Under the pieces are notes generated by a model. It saw nothing but the letters and a program-made list of their open reading frames with translations, was not told where the DNA came from and ran no database searches. A stretch of DNA of 64,000 nucleotides. Origin: Larimichthys crocea (taxonomy: Eukaryota; Chordata; Actinopteri; Sciaenidae). The translations under genes and the position numbers were made by a program. Below, piece by piece: positions 52,901 to 64,000 of this stretch. Position 1 is the stretch's first letter. Every line of letters begins with the position of its first letter. The DNA is taken from positions 11,257,157 through 11,321,156 of the forward strand of contig NC_040018.1 of NCBI RefSeq assembly GCF_000972845.2, written 5' to 3'.

Positions 52901-55900
52901 TCCAGACATGGCATATATGAAATGATTAAACTGCATTCACATCCCAACAGATTGCCTTTTGTTAGAACATTTTTTTGTCTGGATTTAAAAACCACACACG
53001 GTCCCCGTCCAGTAGCCAATACTGTTGCTCAGATTGCAAACAGATGTTGATTCAAAGAGGATGTAACAATAGACTTTATCTCTACAGATTAGCTCTGTGC
53101 TAAAGTATGTAGCACTTAGAAAATCTCTATTGTATGCCCAAATCAGCATGCCGATATTACAACCTACAATTTTCCAAAAGACCCTAATTCAAAGCAGGTT
53201 TTACAGCAATTACAAGCAAAAAATTTGTGTGACACAAACTGTTTTATCAGAGAAAAATATGTCCTTCCCTCCACAGATGAAAGCTGAGCACCAGACTTAA
53301 CCATTACCAGGTCCAGGAGATTTCAAGCTACTTCTTGGAAACTCAAGTACCAAAGATTGAGTTCTTGTTTGTGTTGTGAGAATGAATAATTATCACTGTC
53401 CAACGAGGGAATATCAGTTTTCCACTGTGACTGCGGCTGGTTTGATAAGTAGTGAGTGTGATGAGGGAAGGAAGTGAAGGAGCTCCTAGACAGTGATGTC
53501 ATACATTTCAGAAAAAAAAACATCCACCAGAAGTGATTGCACAATCTCTCTGCCACTGAGGTCTCTGGGAGTTTTGTGTTTGCCCCTGGCAGTTTATTCA
53601 TCTGCATTTCACCGATGAGGTTCTTTCATAATACAATCCAGTAATGAATGAATGGCTCTCTGTGATCAATAATGTTGTATTATTATATTATGTGTCCATC
53701 GGCTGAAGTACTTTTTATGTAATACCATTACTTCAGATTACCTTTAGGTGATTGAGTTAGGACATTTATAGAAATTGATGTTAGACTGTGATATTTTATT
53801 GGACTACTGCCATTTTACATGTCATTGTAGCAGATATTGATTTTTACATCAGTTATATCTGTTGTTTACTGCCTTGACAAGGTTTCCCCAAAAAATAACA
53901 TTTTCATCTCAACATAACAGGTTTCAATGACAATTTGAATAAACAGAAATACTGCAACATTGCCTATTTTTTATTAACCTTTCCTAATATTTGTTAGGAA
54001 AGTAAACCACCTTTAACCACCTAGTCGTAAACCTCCTTAAAAAAAGATGTTTAAATGTATGATGTATGATTTAAGCCATAAATATGAGACATTTGAGCAT
54101 TATTGTCTTGTTTCTGAAACCTTCCACCCAACTGCACATTTTCATACTGTTGTCTCCACATTCAAGGACATTTTTACATACTGCTGATGGGCATATTGAT
54201 CGACATAAACAGCCACTGAAGAAGCTATATTTCATTCCAGTAAAGGATAACTTTGTACTTACACAGCTCTGGCTCAGACCAGATTTGTCCTCTTGTTATT
54301 CTTGGCTGGAACTGTTTTACAACCTGTAACAGTTTTCCTCATTATGTAACGCTGACATCCTGTACAGTATAATTATTGTTCTTTCATGCCATGATGATGA
54401 TGATGATGAGCTCTGTGACTTCAGCATTCTCCCGTGTTCCGCACCTGAAAACCTCTTCCTCGTGGTACAAACACTAACATTCCCCAGTGCACTCACCTCA
54501 CATTCCGAGCAGCCCGGCTAACAAACCAAGCTAACATTATCTAACAGCAACTATAGTTTGCAATAGTTTACTTCACTGTCCATCAGGAAACTCTGTAAAT
54601 CAGTGAGAGTTGATGCAGAGCAGCCAGAGGACATCAAGGGAAAAACAGAAATCATTTTCTCTATAAAATATGATCCAGTTTCACCAAAAGTGAAATAGAT
54701 GGTGGTGTGCGGTTTCAAACTTGTTATTTAATGATAGAAAAGTTATGCAATGTTGCTTTAAGATTAGTAGGGTGTAAAACAAAAAAAGACAAAAATTGAA
54801 TCTGATGAACGCTGAAACAGATTTGGTTTTCCCATCATTGTTTTTCTGTTCCTCTTCCTGTCTCCAGTCAACGCCAACAAGAAAATGCTTTGGCCGATGA
54901 GGTGCAATCAAAGAGGCATCTTTCTTGCAGAGCAGCACAGAAAAGTTTGCTTTTTATGTCACTAATAATGAGCCAGTATTTATACGTGTATATATATATA
55001 TCATAAAATTGACATCAGTTAAGGCAGGCGGTACAGATGTACACTGGAATAGACATAAAGCTGGACAGAGTTCTGTGAATCAGGTTTTTAGCATTTAGTT
55101 TCTCAAAGCTCTCAAAGGGGGAATTATTCTCTCTTTCTCGCCTGGATCTCAAAAGGACTTTTGAGGTCTATGAGTGAGTCATCTGATAGGAATAGTTCCT
55201 TTGCTCTTCTCCTGTTGAGCTATAGTTGAATCAAGCCAGGTTTTAGATGACTTGAACCTCATGAAAACTCATGATCTTATGTGTTTCTTCCAGCTGTTGA
55301 GTTTCCTGTCTTTTATCTTGGGACAGAAAGCATGAATAAATGATTATCTTCACATAAATGTTCTCCTTCATGATCTGGATCAAAGTATGTAACTCTTCCT
55401 ATTGTTATTCCATATGAATTTTACCCTCCATAAAGAAAATAAATCACGTTTCTACAATTAGCTGGAACAATTATTTTCATTCTTGCCAAAGGTATTTCAA
55501 GATGATTTGTAGTAAGCTTCACAGAAAAGGATTGTTTCTTATTGTCAAAAACATCTTGTTCCCATTGAGGAAATCAATCACCTACAAACAGATCAAACTG
55601 ATCATAAATAAATGGTGTTGGAGATTATTTTCAGCCACAGATTTAGTGCACTAGAAAGTATTTACACCAGCAGGACGGGGTGAAGGAACACATCTTATGA
55701 CAGCTTCATTGTAGTATTTTTGCATTATTATGCCCTATAGATTAGACACCTTTACTGTCTATAAAGGTGGACAACTGTCTTTGGTCCAGCCTTCAGTTAA
55801 AATATCAAAACATACACAAACCACATAACAACACTGACCGAAGGAAATACAATCTACAGAAATTAAAATAAAGTCCTAAAAAGAATAAACCGAGCAAGCC

Positions 55901-57218
55901 ATCGCCTGCCCTCAGTCACATTTTAAGCAGCTAACCTGCCCCATAATCAGCCATTCAGTGTACACACTTGCCCACCACTGCTAGTCTTATGTCAGATTAT
56001 TGTTAGTGTTGCAGTCTTTGTTACAACCTTCTTGCCTCCTATAGCTCACATTTTGGATTTGTATGCCTCTGCTGACTGCTTGGCATGTTGCAAATTTCTG
56101 CCTAAAACCAATTAACCTCATTTTATTCTGACCAGAGGGCTATTTCACAAAACCTAGATAGTGGAATTAAGCCAGGATTTTCCAGTTATCTGGGCTGACT
56201 TTAGCTGCAGCAGGGACAGATTCATTCTGTGCAGCTATAGCCTGGCCTGTGACCAGGTTAACAGCCAGGCTGGATTAATCCTGTTGCCTCATTGTTAAGT
56301 CAGCAAGTCACTCCAACTGAAAACCAATGTTTGTTTGTTTTTTACAGTTATTTTAATGTTCTTATGTATTTAATGTTCCTTATTTTTAATAGCCTGCATT
56401 AAAATACCACAGTTTGCCATACATATTGCCATATATTTATTCATATACATACATTGTTTTCTAATGTATGTTATATTTTTGTATTTATGTGATGTTGTTA
56501 GCTGTATTTGGTTTATGAAGATGACATACACATGCTCTAAATGCTCTAAATGAAGCAATCAAACAATAAATGAATTCATGGCAAAGAAAACAGTGCTTAA
56601 ATAGTGGTCAAAAGGTTTGTTATCTACAATATAAGAAACAAATATAACTGAAAGTTACGATAAAGAAATTCATATTAAATGTAACAATAATTTCCTAAGT
56701 AACATTGTGACATCCACTGCTCACTTTTAAGGCAAAGTGCACATTTATTAATTTGAAAAGGACAAGTGACCCCTCGAATGGTAGAATTATTCTAGTTTCA
56801 GTCATTTGTAGCTTTAATATATTGCATATTTTTAGGCTATTTCAGGCACATTCAGTCAGTCTACTAATGTCCGCTGTGCTATTTCTTACTGTGTTTCCTG
56901 TTTTACACAGGGCTATGCTTTACGTAAGCCTACATCATGCAAAGTTGGAATCCAGCTTCACCTCTGTGATTGACCTTGTAGTATGTTGAAATAGCAAAGA
57001 AAAAAAGAAATGTGTCCACATTACTAATACCTGGTTTCACTTAGTTGCACTTCCTTTCCTAAACTAACATTTAGATTTGTTTTACAGACATGAAATTGAT
57101 TTGAGGCATTTTTTATACAGATTACGTTTGAGTAGACTACATTTAGAAGACTAAAGGTTTTTTAGGGATAATTTTCTCTTTTTCCTTTCCTAAACCAAAT
57201 GTCTCCCTCCTCCTCCAG
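49976..57218. other. Intergenic, no gene seen
   Basis: AT-rich, with short AC and TG repeats (50641-50657, 51856-51883) and no recognisable protein. The block at 54400-54760 may be a minus-strand dispersed repeat beginning TTAAAGCAACATTGCATAAC, which I could not confirm. Confidence 0.65.
51856..51883. repeat. (TG)n microsatellite, interrupted
   Basis: TG run with one TC interruption. Confidence 0.9.
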
Positions 57219-57306
57219 ACTAGTATTGAGGTCTCGAGAGGTCTCCAAACTACGGTCCAGGAGGAAAATGAATGACCTCCCTGAGCACACATCATCCATC
57301 TTCCAG
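57219..57306 (+). other. Exon-like island, 29 codons
   Basis: A strong pyrimidine tract ending CTCCTCCTCCAG precedes a frame open for one base plus 29 codons, including REVSKLRSRRKMNDLPEHTS. It ends CAG followed by GTCAGG. The other two frames contain stops. The protein is not recognised. See the finding that pairs it with 62087-62131. Confidence 0.25.
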
Positions 57307-57919
57307 GTCAGGCCCATATGTTTCTAATCTATCCCTTAATTCTGCATGTCTTCATGCTTTACTGAGCCGGAGCCAGCCAGAAAACATGAAGGAGGTGCTA
57401 TAACCTTTACATGTGCTCTCTATAATGTGTCAGCAGAAAAACACATGTCCTCTCCCTCCGCTAGTATCCAGGTCAGCATAGGCTACAGTATCTTGCCAGT
57501 CCTGTGAGTGGAAATAGGTTTGCACTTTAGTCATGTCATGATAATGGGTTAGTCTTACATCATGGTGTTCACTCTCAGCAGAGATATGCCTCTTTGAGTT
57601 TTTTCTTTGAGGCCTTGTTGGGAACATACAAAAGTGTCTCCATCAATATTTTTATGATCAGTATCAATTGACAATTTGAACTGGCTCATAGTGATGCACC
57701 TATGGAGAATCTACAACCTCCCACTCCATAAAATTACAGAGCTTAATAGTGAGTTTCAGCTCATCGTTTATCTGTCTGGGCTGTTTATTGCACTGAAGGA
57801 CATAATTAAAGGAATGGTAAGGATGTATGGTAAAAGGTGCATTTTGTGCTTGTTGATTTGATTCAATTTTTATTGACATGCACACAAAGTACCTAAACAT
57901 CATGGCTTTACAAGACACC

Positions 57920-57967
57920 AAATGTTTGATCACAGCAACTGCACTCAGTTGCTGTGATCAAACATTT
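57920..57967. repeat. Perfect hairpin, 22-bp arms with 4-base loop
   Basis: Arm 57920-57941 and arm 57946-57967 are exact reverse complements around a CACT loop. The 48-base unit is a near-ideal foldback. Confidence 0.92.
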
Positions 57968-60900
57968 CATTACACAATTGCAGATTAATTTACGGATCAG
58001 TCTTCAAATATTCTGTATTCTCTTCCAAGCCTGTCAAATTAAATTTGCTACATGTTGTTGTTTGTTGCAGTGAATAAGCTGTTCTAATGCTTTATTACGT
58101 TTGTGTAGAAGGCTTTGCACAGAAACCTTCAAAACCTTAGGTTAGCCCTTAGGTTAACATGTTCAAGTAACATTTGTTCTATCATAATGTCAATTAAATA
58201 TAGTGTTTAACCTGAAACATTTTAATCATCAGATGTTAAAGAACAGTCTGTTTGTGTTGCAGACTTCCTCTGTGGGTTATTTACTCATACATTAAATAAG
58301 CACCTCTGTCCCAGACATATCTTTAATCTCCAATAACATTTCCTCCATTGAGACACCGGCACAAACTATTGGCTTTTACTATGAGTAATGCAGTCCAGTC
58401 TAATAATAAGGTTATTTTGTATTTCGTTTGTATGTTCTAAAACGTTGATCCAGCGGACACTTTGTTAGTAGACGATAAGTTTAACAATATAAAACATGAA
58501 TTATAAGAACACAAAATATTTGATGTTCACTGAAAATGTATCTCTAGAAATTAAAGAATATGTTGACTTTTTTTTATTATCTGAACTGATTAGTTGATCT
58601 ATCAATTAGTAATTTGCCAGTAACTGGATTACCAACTATTTTGCTTATAAAGGATTTACTAAATTTATTTAGATTTTTTTTACTGTGGATTGGACAAAAG
58701 AAAAAAAAAAAACTAAAGATATCCTCCTCTCCCTACTAATGATAAAGCCAGATGGGAGATTTAAAAAATCAAGTCAAATCAAATGGTTGGAGTTCTTTGA
58801 GTATAAAAGAGAACTACAAAGAAGATATTTTAGACTATAGAGGATAATCACTTGATTTTCTGAACTGGGTGCACCTATGACTCTTTTCAACGTACAAATG
58901 GGCATGTGTTTGAAGACAGACTTTGAAAAATGTTAACTTAACCTGTCGTGATACAAAGGGGCATACAGCATCTGGGTGTACTGAAGACTCTTGTAGCTGA
59001 GACTGGACAGAGAGGAGAAAAAGGTTAGGCTCAGAGCTTTGGGGAGTGGGCTGTTGGTCCTTTTAATGACTCCACCAGTTAAAGTATGCAGAGCAACTTC
59101 TGCTTCTGTCATTAGGGGCCCGCCATCACACAGAGGGAGAGAGACCACTTTACTTCCTTTAGTTAAGTTCAGATGCGAGGAAATTGCCAAGACATTTAGA
59201 AGTCAACACATTTGACTTTGCGGGAAGGGCGCCATTTTTCAGTGTACAAGAATTACATCTCTGATGAAAACAGACAACTTCTATTACCAGGAGAGGTTTT
59301 CTCATTGAGGATGAAATTGGTTTGGGTCACATAGAGCCCCATGAGAAAAACATCAAGAACTACATCCCAGCACTGGCAGATTGTTGTTAAGATTACACTG
59401 ACAGCTTCATTCATCATACACTGAATGCAGAAAATTGTCACTGTCGGGTTTAAATCTAGTAGCTCCCATTTCGATGATGAGCATAAATACTGTCAATCTA
59501 AAAAAAAAAAAAATGCATTTAAGATTTTACAGAAGATCAGTGTGTGACATTTAGTGGATTTTGAGGCCCCTAAATAAGTGATGTGTAATGAACCTTTATG
59601 TAAAAGTACAAAAGTACTGACATCAAAAATGTACTTAAAGGTGCGGTGTGTAGGATTTTGGTAAAATTTCAGGAAATGTGCACTTTGTTAAACAAATCAC
59701 AGTGATGGTGCTGTGATTATATATATTTTTTGAACATTTCAATAGTTCAGCCTGTATGACAACTCAGTTTAATTATCTACATCGTGAAAACTGATGATGA
59801 TTGTATTGCAAACATAGATAAAATTCAGTGTTGTTGTATGTCTTAAAGAGGAAGTGGTGGAAGTATTATTAAGTAGTATTACTGTCAACAAAATTTGCGT
59901 TATAGTATCAGCAGATTGTTCCTCGTAGTGTTTTATTGTTATATATTTTATGATTTAGGGTTATTATTAGTCATGTATTAACAAGTAAGCAACCTTTCAG
60001 TGTTGTGGATGGTCAAGTTTGTTTTGTAACAACTTTATATCATGTTCTATATGTTATATCTTCATAAAGAAGTTAGAAGTAACTACAGCTGTCAGATAAA
60101 TGTAGTGGAATGGAAAAATTAGTACCTCACAATTGCACTTAAGTACAGTCCATGATAAAATCTATGTAGGCCCTTTCATTACTGCTAAACACTGCTGTAG
60201 ATGAGTGTCTAAAGGACTGAACTATGAAACCAAACAGCTGGAAAAAAACAAACCAATAAAACATCTTTCCATTTGTTGCATAAAGTGTTTACTGTTGACG
60301 ACAGATGTTACAGGTTGAGTGAATACCATTCTGATGACAGACAACCTTCACTTCTGCCTGACATGGTGCAGCTTGTTTAATACCAAAACAAGAAACTAAT
60401 AAAACATTTATAAAAACTGTCTCATTCGATGTCATTCCACTGATTTTGCCCAACATGATTTACCTGTCAGGAATCCACTTACAGACGGTTTGGTAGAAAG
60501 TAGGCAGTGTCTGCTCATGTTGCCCGGCAACCAAACTTTGCGTGTTTGTGTTCTTTCCTCTCATCACCTCATCACCCGCCACTGTCCTCGTTGTTTACAA
60601 AGACATCAAGTCCAACGAAGACCTCAAATGTGCCGTTAAGTTGTCCTCACTTGTAAATGTTAGAAAAATACAGCTCTGTAGAAAACTGCTGTCCACTCTG
60701 GGTGGAAGTGATGAGACATGAAAACAACCTGACATCTGGAGTCTGTGTAGCGTGTCAGTGGATAAAGCCTTTTGCCAAAAAAGAAATTCTAAATTTATAG
60801 AGAACTAATTAGTTTTATTTGAATTAGGAAATTAAGTCAAAACTCACTCGTCCATGTTAATGAGAACATCTTATACTCACATCCCTTCCAGGCAAGTATG

Positions 60901-61279
60901 TTCTAGAAATACTGCAACATAAGTAAGTGGTTTTCTACCAGCGCGTCTTCTCCTCTACTGAAACAAATACTGCATTGAGGATGTATGTGGCTTCACCAGC
61001 AAGGATTTCCCTGGAGCTTTGCTTTGATCCATTATGAACCGCTTCCTTCAACCAAACCAAACCTTACTCATGTGGAAACACAGTAATGGGTCGATGGTGT
61101 TGTGGAGAATTTTATTCATCAATGGTCAGTTCAGTCAGCAGAGAGAAAGTGCACAGGAGTTTTATTGAAGGAGAACGAAGGATTTATCAGTACACTCATC
61201 ATGACATGATGCTTCCTCATTCTGAAGAAGCTGTCCCCTCTGGCTCGTCTATATGACCTCAGAATAGTGACACAACTAC

Positions 61280-61393
61280 TCCATCCATTATCTGTACCTG
61301 CTTATCCTCGTCAGGGTCATGGTGGGGTTGGAGCCTATCCCAGCAAGAGGCGAGGTACACCCTGGACAAGTTGTCTGCTCATCACAGGGCAAC
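61280..61393 (-). mobile_element. Fish retroelement tail-like repeat (CCATCCATTATCTG type)
   Basis: Starts CTCCATCCATTATCTGTACC, then TTATCCTCGTCAGGGTCATG, GGAGCCTATCCCAGC and GAGGTACACCCTGGAC, a highly repeated teleost sequence. The CATCC end suggests a minus-strand copy with GGATG-type tail repeats, as in RTE/Rex3-like elements. That family call is uncertain. Confidence 0.55.
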
Positions 61394-62086
61394 GCAACTA
61401 CTATGTTCTTAAATAGTCAATGACAAACAAGGAAATATGCTTATCCTCAGTGGTCTGTCAATGTTATCTAACTCTGTAGAGGCTTCTGTGTTATGGATGT
61501 TGGAGTGAGACAGCTCTATCCTCTGACCATTGTTGCCATAGTAATGATCAGAATGGTGCCATCAAACACACAGTTCTGTATCTCAAAGAGAGAAATCAGA
61601 GTCCCCTAACAATTTAAGATTTAATGCCATCCCTATAGTGACCTCAAGACATATGCTTGACCCTGTGTAACTCCACGTGACACGCTATAATAGGAAATTC
61701 CCTCTCAGAAAGTTAACATGAGAAAAAAGCTTGAACAGAATTGCTTTGCCCGAGAAGAACTCTGTTTTCACGTCTTGTGCACAATGTACTTTATGTATCC
61801 AGTTAGATGACCTGATTTTGCCACAAATGACACCAGTCATTTATCCGTTCACCTGGCCTGGAAACTGAACCCGGCCTGAAAAAGACTGTAGTGCAGTACC
61901 AGGTTATGTTCTTCCCCCTCTGGGTGTTCTTTGCCTTGTAAATGACACGATGAGGTCAGCTAATGGATGTTGTGTGGAAAAACAACAGATAGTGACGACT
62001 TTACAGGATCTCTAACAGACATGACTGACACAAGTGTATTTTTAGAATCTGCTGCTCTCAGTCTCTCTGTCTGTTTCTTCCTCTAG

Positions 62087-62131
62087 GATATAGACCCAGT
62101 AGACAAAATAATACAAACCCTACAGCAGTAA
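62087..62131 (+). other. Exon-like island with stop codon, 14 codons
   Basis: The tract CTCTGTCTGTTTCTTCCTCTAG precedes a frame reading DIDPVDKIIQTLQQ and then TAA. It starts in phase 0, matching the phase at the end of 57219-57306. The protein is not recognised and the island is very short. Confidence 0.22.
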
Positions 62132-63000
62132 AACACTTTAATAATTTTGTTATAGCGTCTAAGATTACATCCAAATCCCAAAACATTCTGGACTTAATTA
62201 ACTACTGAACTATGCTGAGTTTCACTACATTTTTCAGGTTAACCATGACTGCATAGTTCTGCTGGTGGTTGAAAACTATACCTGAACTTCAGTATTTTGT
62301 GCATGCAGGAGATAAAGAGAGGTTGTAACTGTTTTCCAAAGCTCTCTAAAGCCACAGCAGATCCACACTAACACCAACCTTACAAAATACTGTAAGGCAC
62401 TTGTCTCATAGTGGAGCTATTCTGCTAGGAAGCTATGTAGACTCATTATGAGCAGATATTCATTATTATATTAAAGGATCAAAAAAAAAAAAAAGGATCC
62501 AGACAGCTGTACTGTTGTCTGAGCTCTTGGACTTTTGCAAAACAGAAATGGTAACAGTCACGTCAGGCTCTGGCACGAGTCTGGCTCTGTTTGTAGTGCT
62601 GATAAGTTTGTTTGAAGTTCACACATGGTAACAGTTTCATCAACTTGTAAGTGTACTAAGGCCTACTTGTGGAAAATAGCAGATAGTAAGTGCAATTTTA
62701 ACTTTTTGTATAACCTCTCACTTTTTAAATTTATTTATACCAATAACTAAGAGTAGATACAGTGGTGTTGACAGTGCATATCAGTGTCACAGTGTCCCGT
62801 ATGATTGCAATCCTCAAATCAATCTGTCAGACAAATGTTACCGGTCTGTTAACTTAACATGACAAAGCGTTAACACATACACTAGGTGCCTATAAAATAA
62901 AACGGACAGGAGCTTTTCATTTTACCTTTAACAGAGGAAAAAATTCAACTCCAGTTCCAGTTATTTAAGAGGATTTGTCAACATGTTTTTTATATTTTAG
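62132..63000. other. Intergenic, no gene seen
   Basis: AT-rich, with an A run near 62480. No repeat or coding signal was recognised. Confidence 0.65.
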
Positions 63001-63703
63001 TACAACCCAGATTCCACAAAAGTTATGAGGCTAGTGAAATGTAAATAAAAACAGAATACAATGATCTGCAAATCCTTATTGAGTTATATTCAACTGAATA
63101 CAGAACAAAGACAAATCTGTGATATTATGGAGCTGTGAAGGACCCGTTAATGCTGAATGATATATTCAGGTTTTGTAGCAACATATGCTGCCATCTAGAC
63201 GTCTTTTTCAGGGACGCCCTGCTTATTTAATCAAGACGATGCCAAAACACATTTTGCACGTGATACAACAGCGTGGCTCCATAAAAAAGTGCAGGTACTA
63301 GACTAACCTGTCTGCAGTCCAGACTTGTCACCTATGAAAAATGTGTCGCATTATGAAGTGCAAAATACAACAACAGAGACGCCGGACTGTTGAGCAGCTG
63401 GAGTCATATATGAAGCAATAAAGGGAAAAAAATTCAAATTCATGACTTGAACAATTCAATACAGTCAGTTCCTCAGTTCCCGAAAGCTTACTAAGTGTTG
63501 TTCAAAGAAACTGTGATATAACACAGAAGGAAACATGATCATGTCCCAACTTTTTATGGAAGATATTGCAGGCATCAAATTCAGAATGATTTTTATTTAC
63601 AAAAAACAAGTCAGTTTAAACATTAAATGTTAAAAAATCAATCTGCAAATCATTGCATTTTGTTTTTATTTGTTTCAGAGAACTATTTGGAATCAGGGTT
63701 GCA
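63001..63703. mobile_element. Decayed Tc1/mariner-type DNA transposon with terminal inverted repeats
   Basis: The left end (TACAACCCAGATTCCA...) and the right end (...TGGAATCAGGGTTGCA) are imperfect inverted repeats. Similarity continues inward: AAATAAAAACAGAATACAAT with TGATCTGCAAATCC on the left is matched in reverse by TCTGCAAATCATTGC and TTTGTTTTTATTTG on the right. The + strand interior near 63235-63460 holds broken transposase-like coding (DDAKTHFARDTTAWL, CSPDLSP). At about 0.7 kb it is internally deleted and non-autonomous. It is a widespread fish family that I recognise from memory. Confidence 0.75.
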
Positions 63704-64000
63704 AATTACAAAACCAGTCTTCTCACTATTACAGATGTTCTAGACTAGAAGCCATGATTTGATTTCATAAAGGTCAGCATATTTCCAAAACATGTGACAT
63801 TAGAATCGTATTTGTGCTTAGAGTTTTATTTATAATCAATGAATATATTAATAATGCATTAGATGAGCTTTCTTATCAAGCTGTACATTCTGCATGCAAA
63901 GTCATGCAAAGTACACTGAGAGCAGAGCAGATGACAAATAGCCACTTTGACTCAATCAGCATTGATCTGGGACATCGGGGGGTTCGATTTATTAACACCA

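Larger units (their letters stand above)
57307..62086. other. Intergenic, no established gene
   Basis: Contains the hairpin at 57920, weak minus-strand exon-like islands (58943-59372), a partial repeat start (59640-59690) and a teleost repeat at 61280. The rest is AT-rich with no coding support. Confidence 0.6.

Noticed and set aside
56753..56989. 78-codon hydrophobic frame resembling membrane helices
   Set aside because: T-rich DNA readily gives such peptides; no splice sites or relatives recognised.
63980..63991. GGGGTTCGATTT resembling a tRNA B-box
   Set aside because: No A-box or cloverleaf can be built around it.

Overview
The window is nuclear DNA from a ray-finned fish, most likely a percomorph teleost. 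It is AT-rich, with long introns, many CA/TG/GA microsatellites and several dispersed repeats that I recognise as common in percomorph genomes. No bacterial or organellar features and no CRISPR array were seen.

One real gene is present. Nine exons on the + strand (2103-17603) splice in perfect frame into a 500-residue C-terminal part of a neural cell-surface protein of the DCC/neogenin/protogenin superfamily. The order is second half of Ig domain 3, complete Ig domain 4, two fibronectin type III domains, one transmembrane helix and a short cytoplasmic tail. Two FN3 domains before the membrane, rather than five or six, points to IGDCC3 (PUNC). The exons for the signal peptide, Ig1, Ig2 and the first half of Ig3 lie upstream of base 1. 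Two of the introns that lie fully inside the window (3.9 and 7.0 kb) hold simple repeats and one possible old dispersed repeat.

From 17604 to 64000 there is about 46 kb with no convincing gene. It begins with a long AT-rich probable 3' UTR. After that come decayed mobile elements: a 5'-truncated L2-like LINE (30329-30704) nested in an older repeat with an 8-bp target-site duplication, a Tc1-like transposase relic (37631-38190), and a roughly 700-bp inverted-repeat DNA transposon at the right edge (63001-63703). There are also several unnamed teleost dispersed repeats, a 0.5-kb purine tract (43684-44172) and blocks that look like conserved regulatory DNA (notably 41100-43510).

Speculative items are listed separately. 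They include two long near-perfect hairpins, a 22-bp palindrome, and a few exon-like islands. One pair of islands (57219-57306 and 62087-62131) has matching splice phase. I found no sign of an undescribed multi-gene system.
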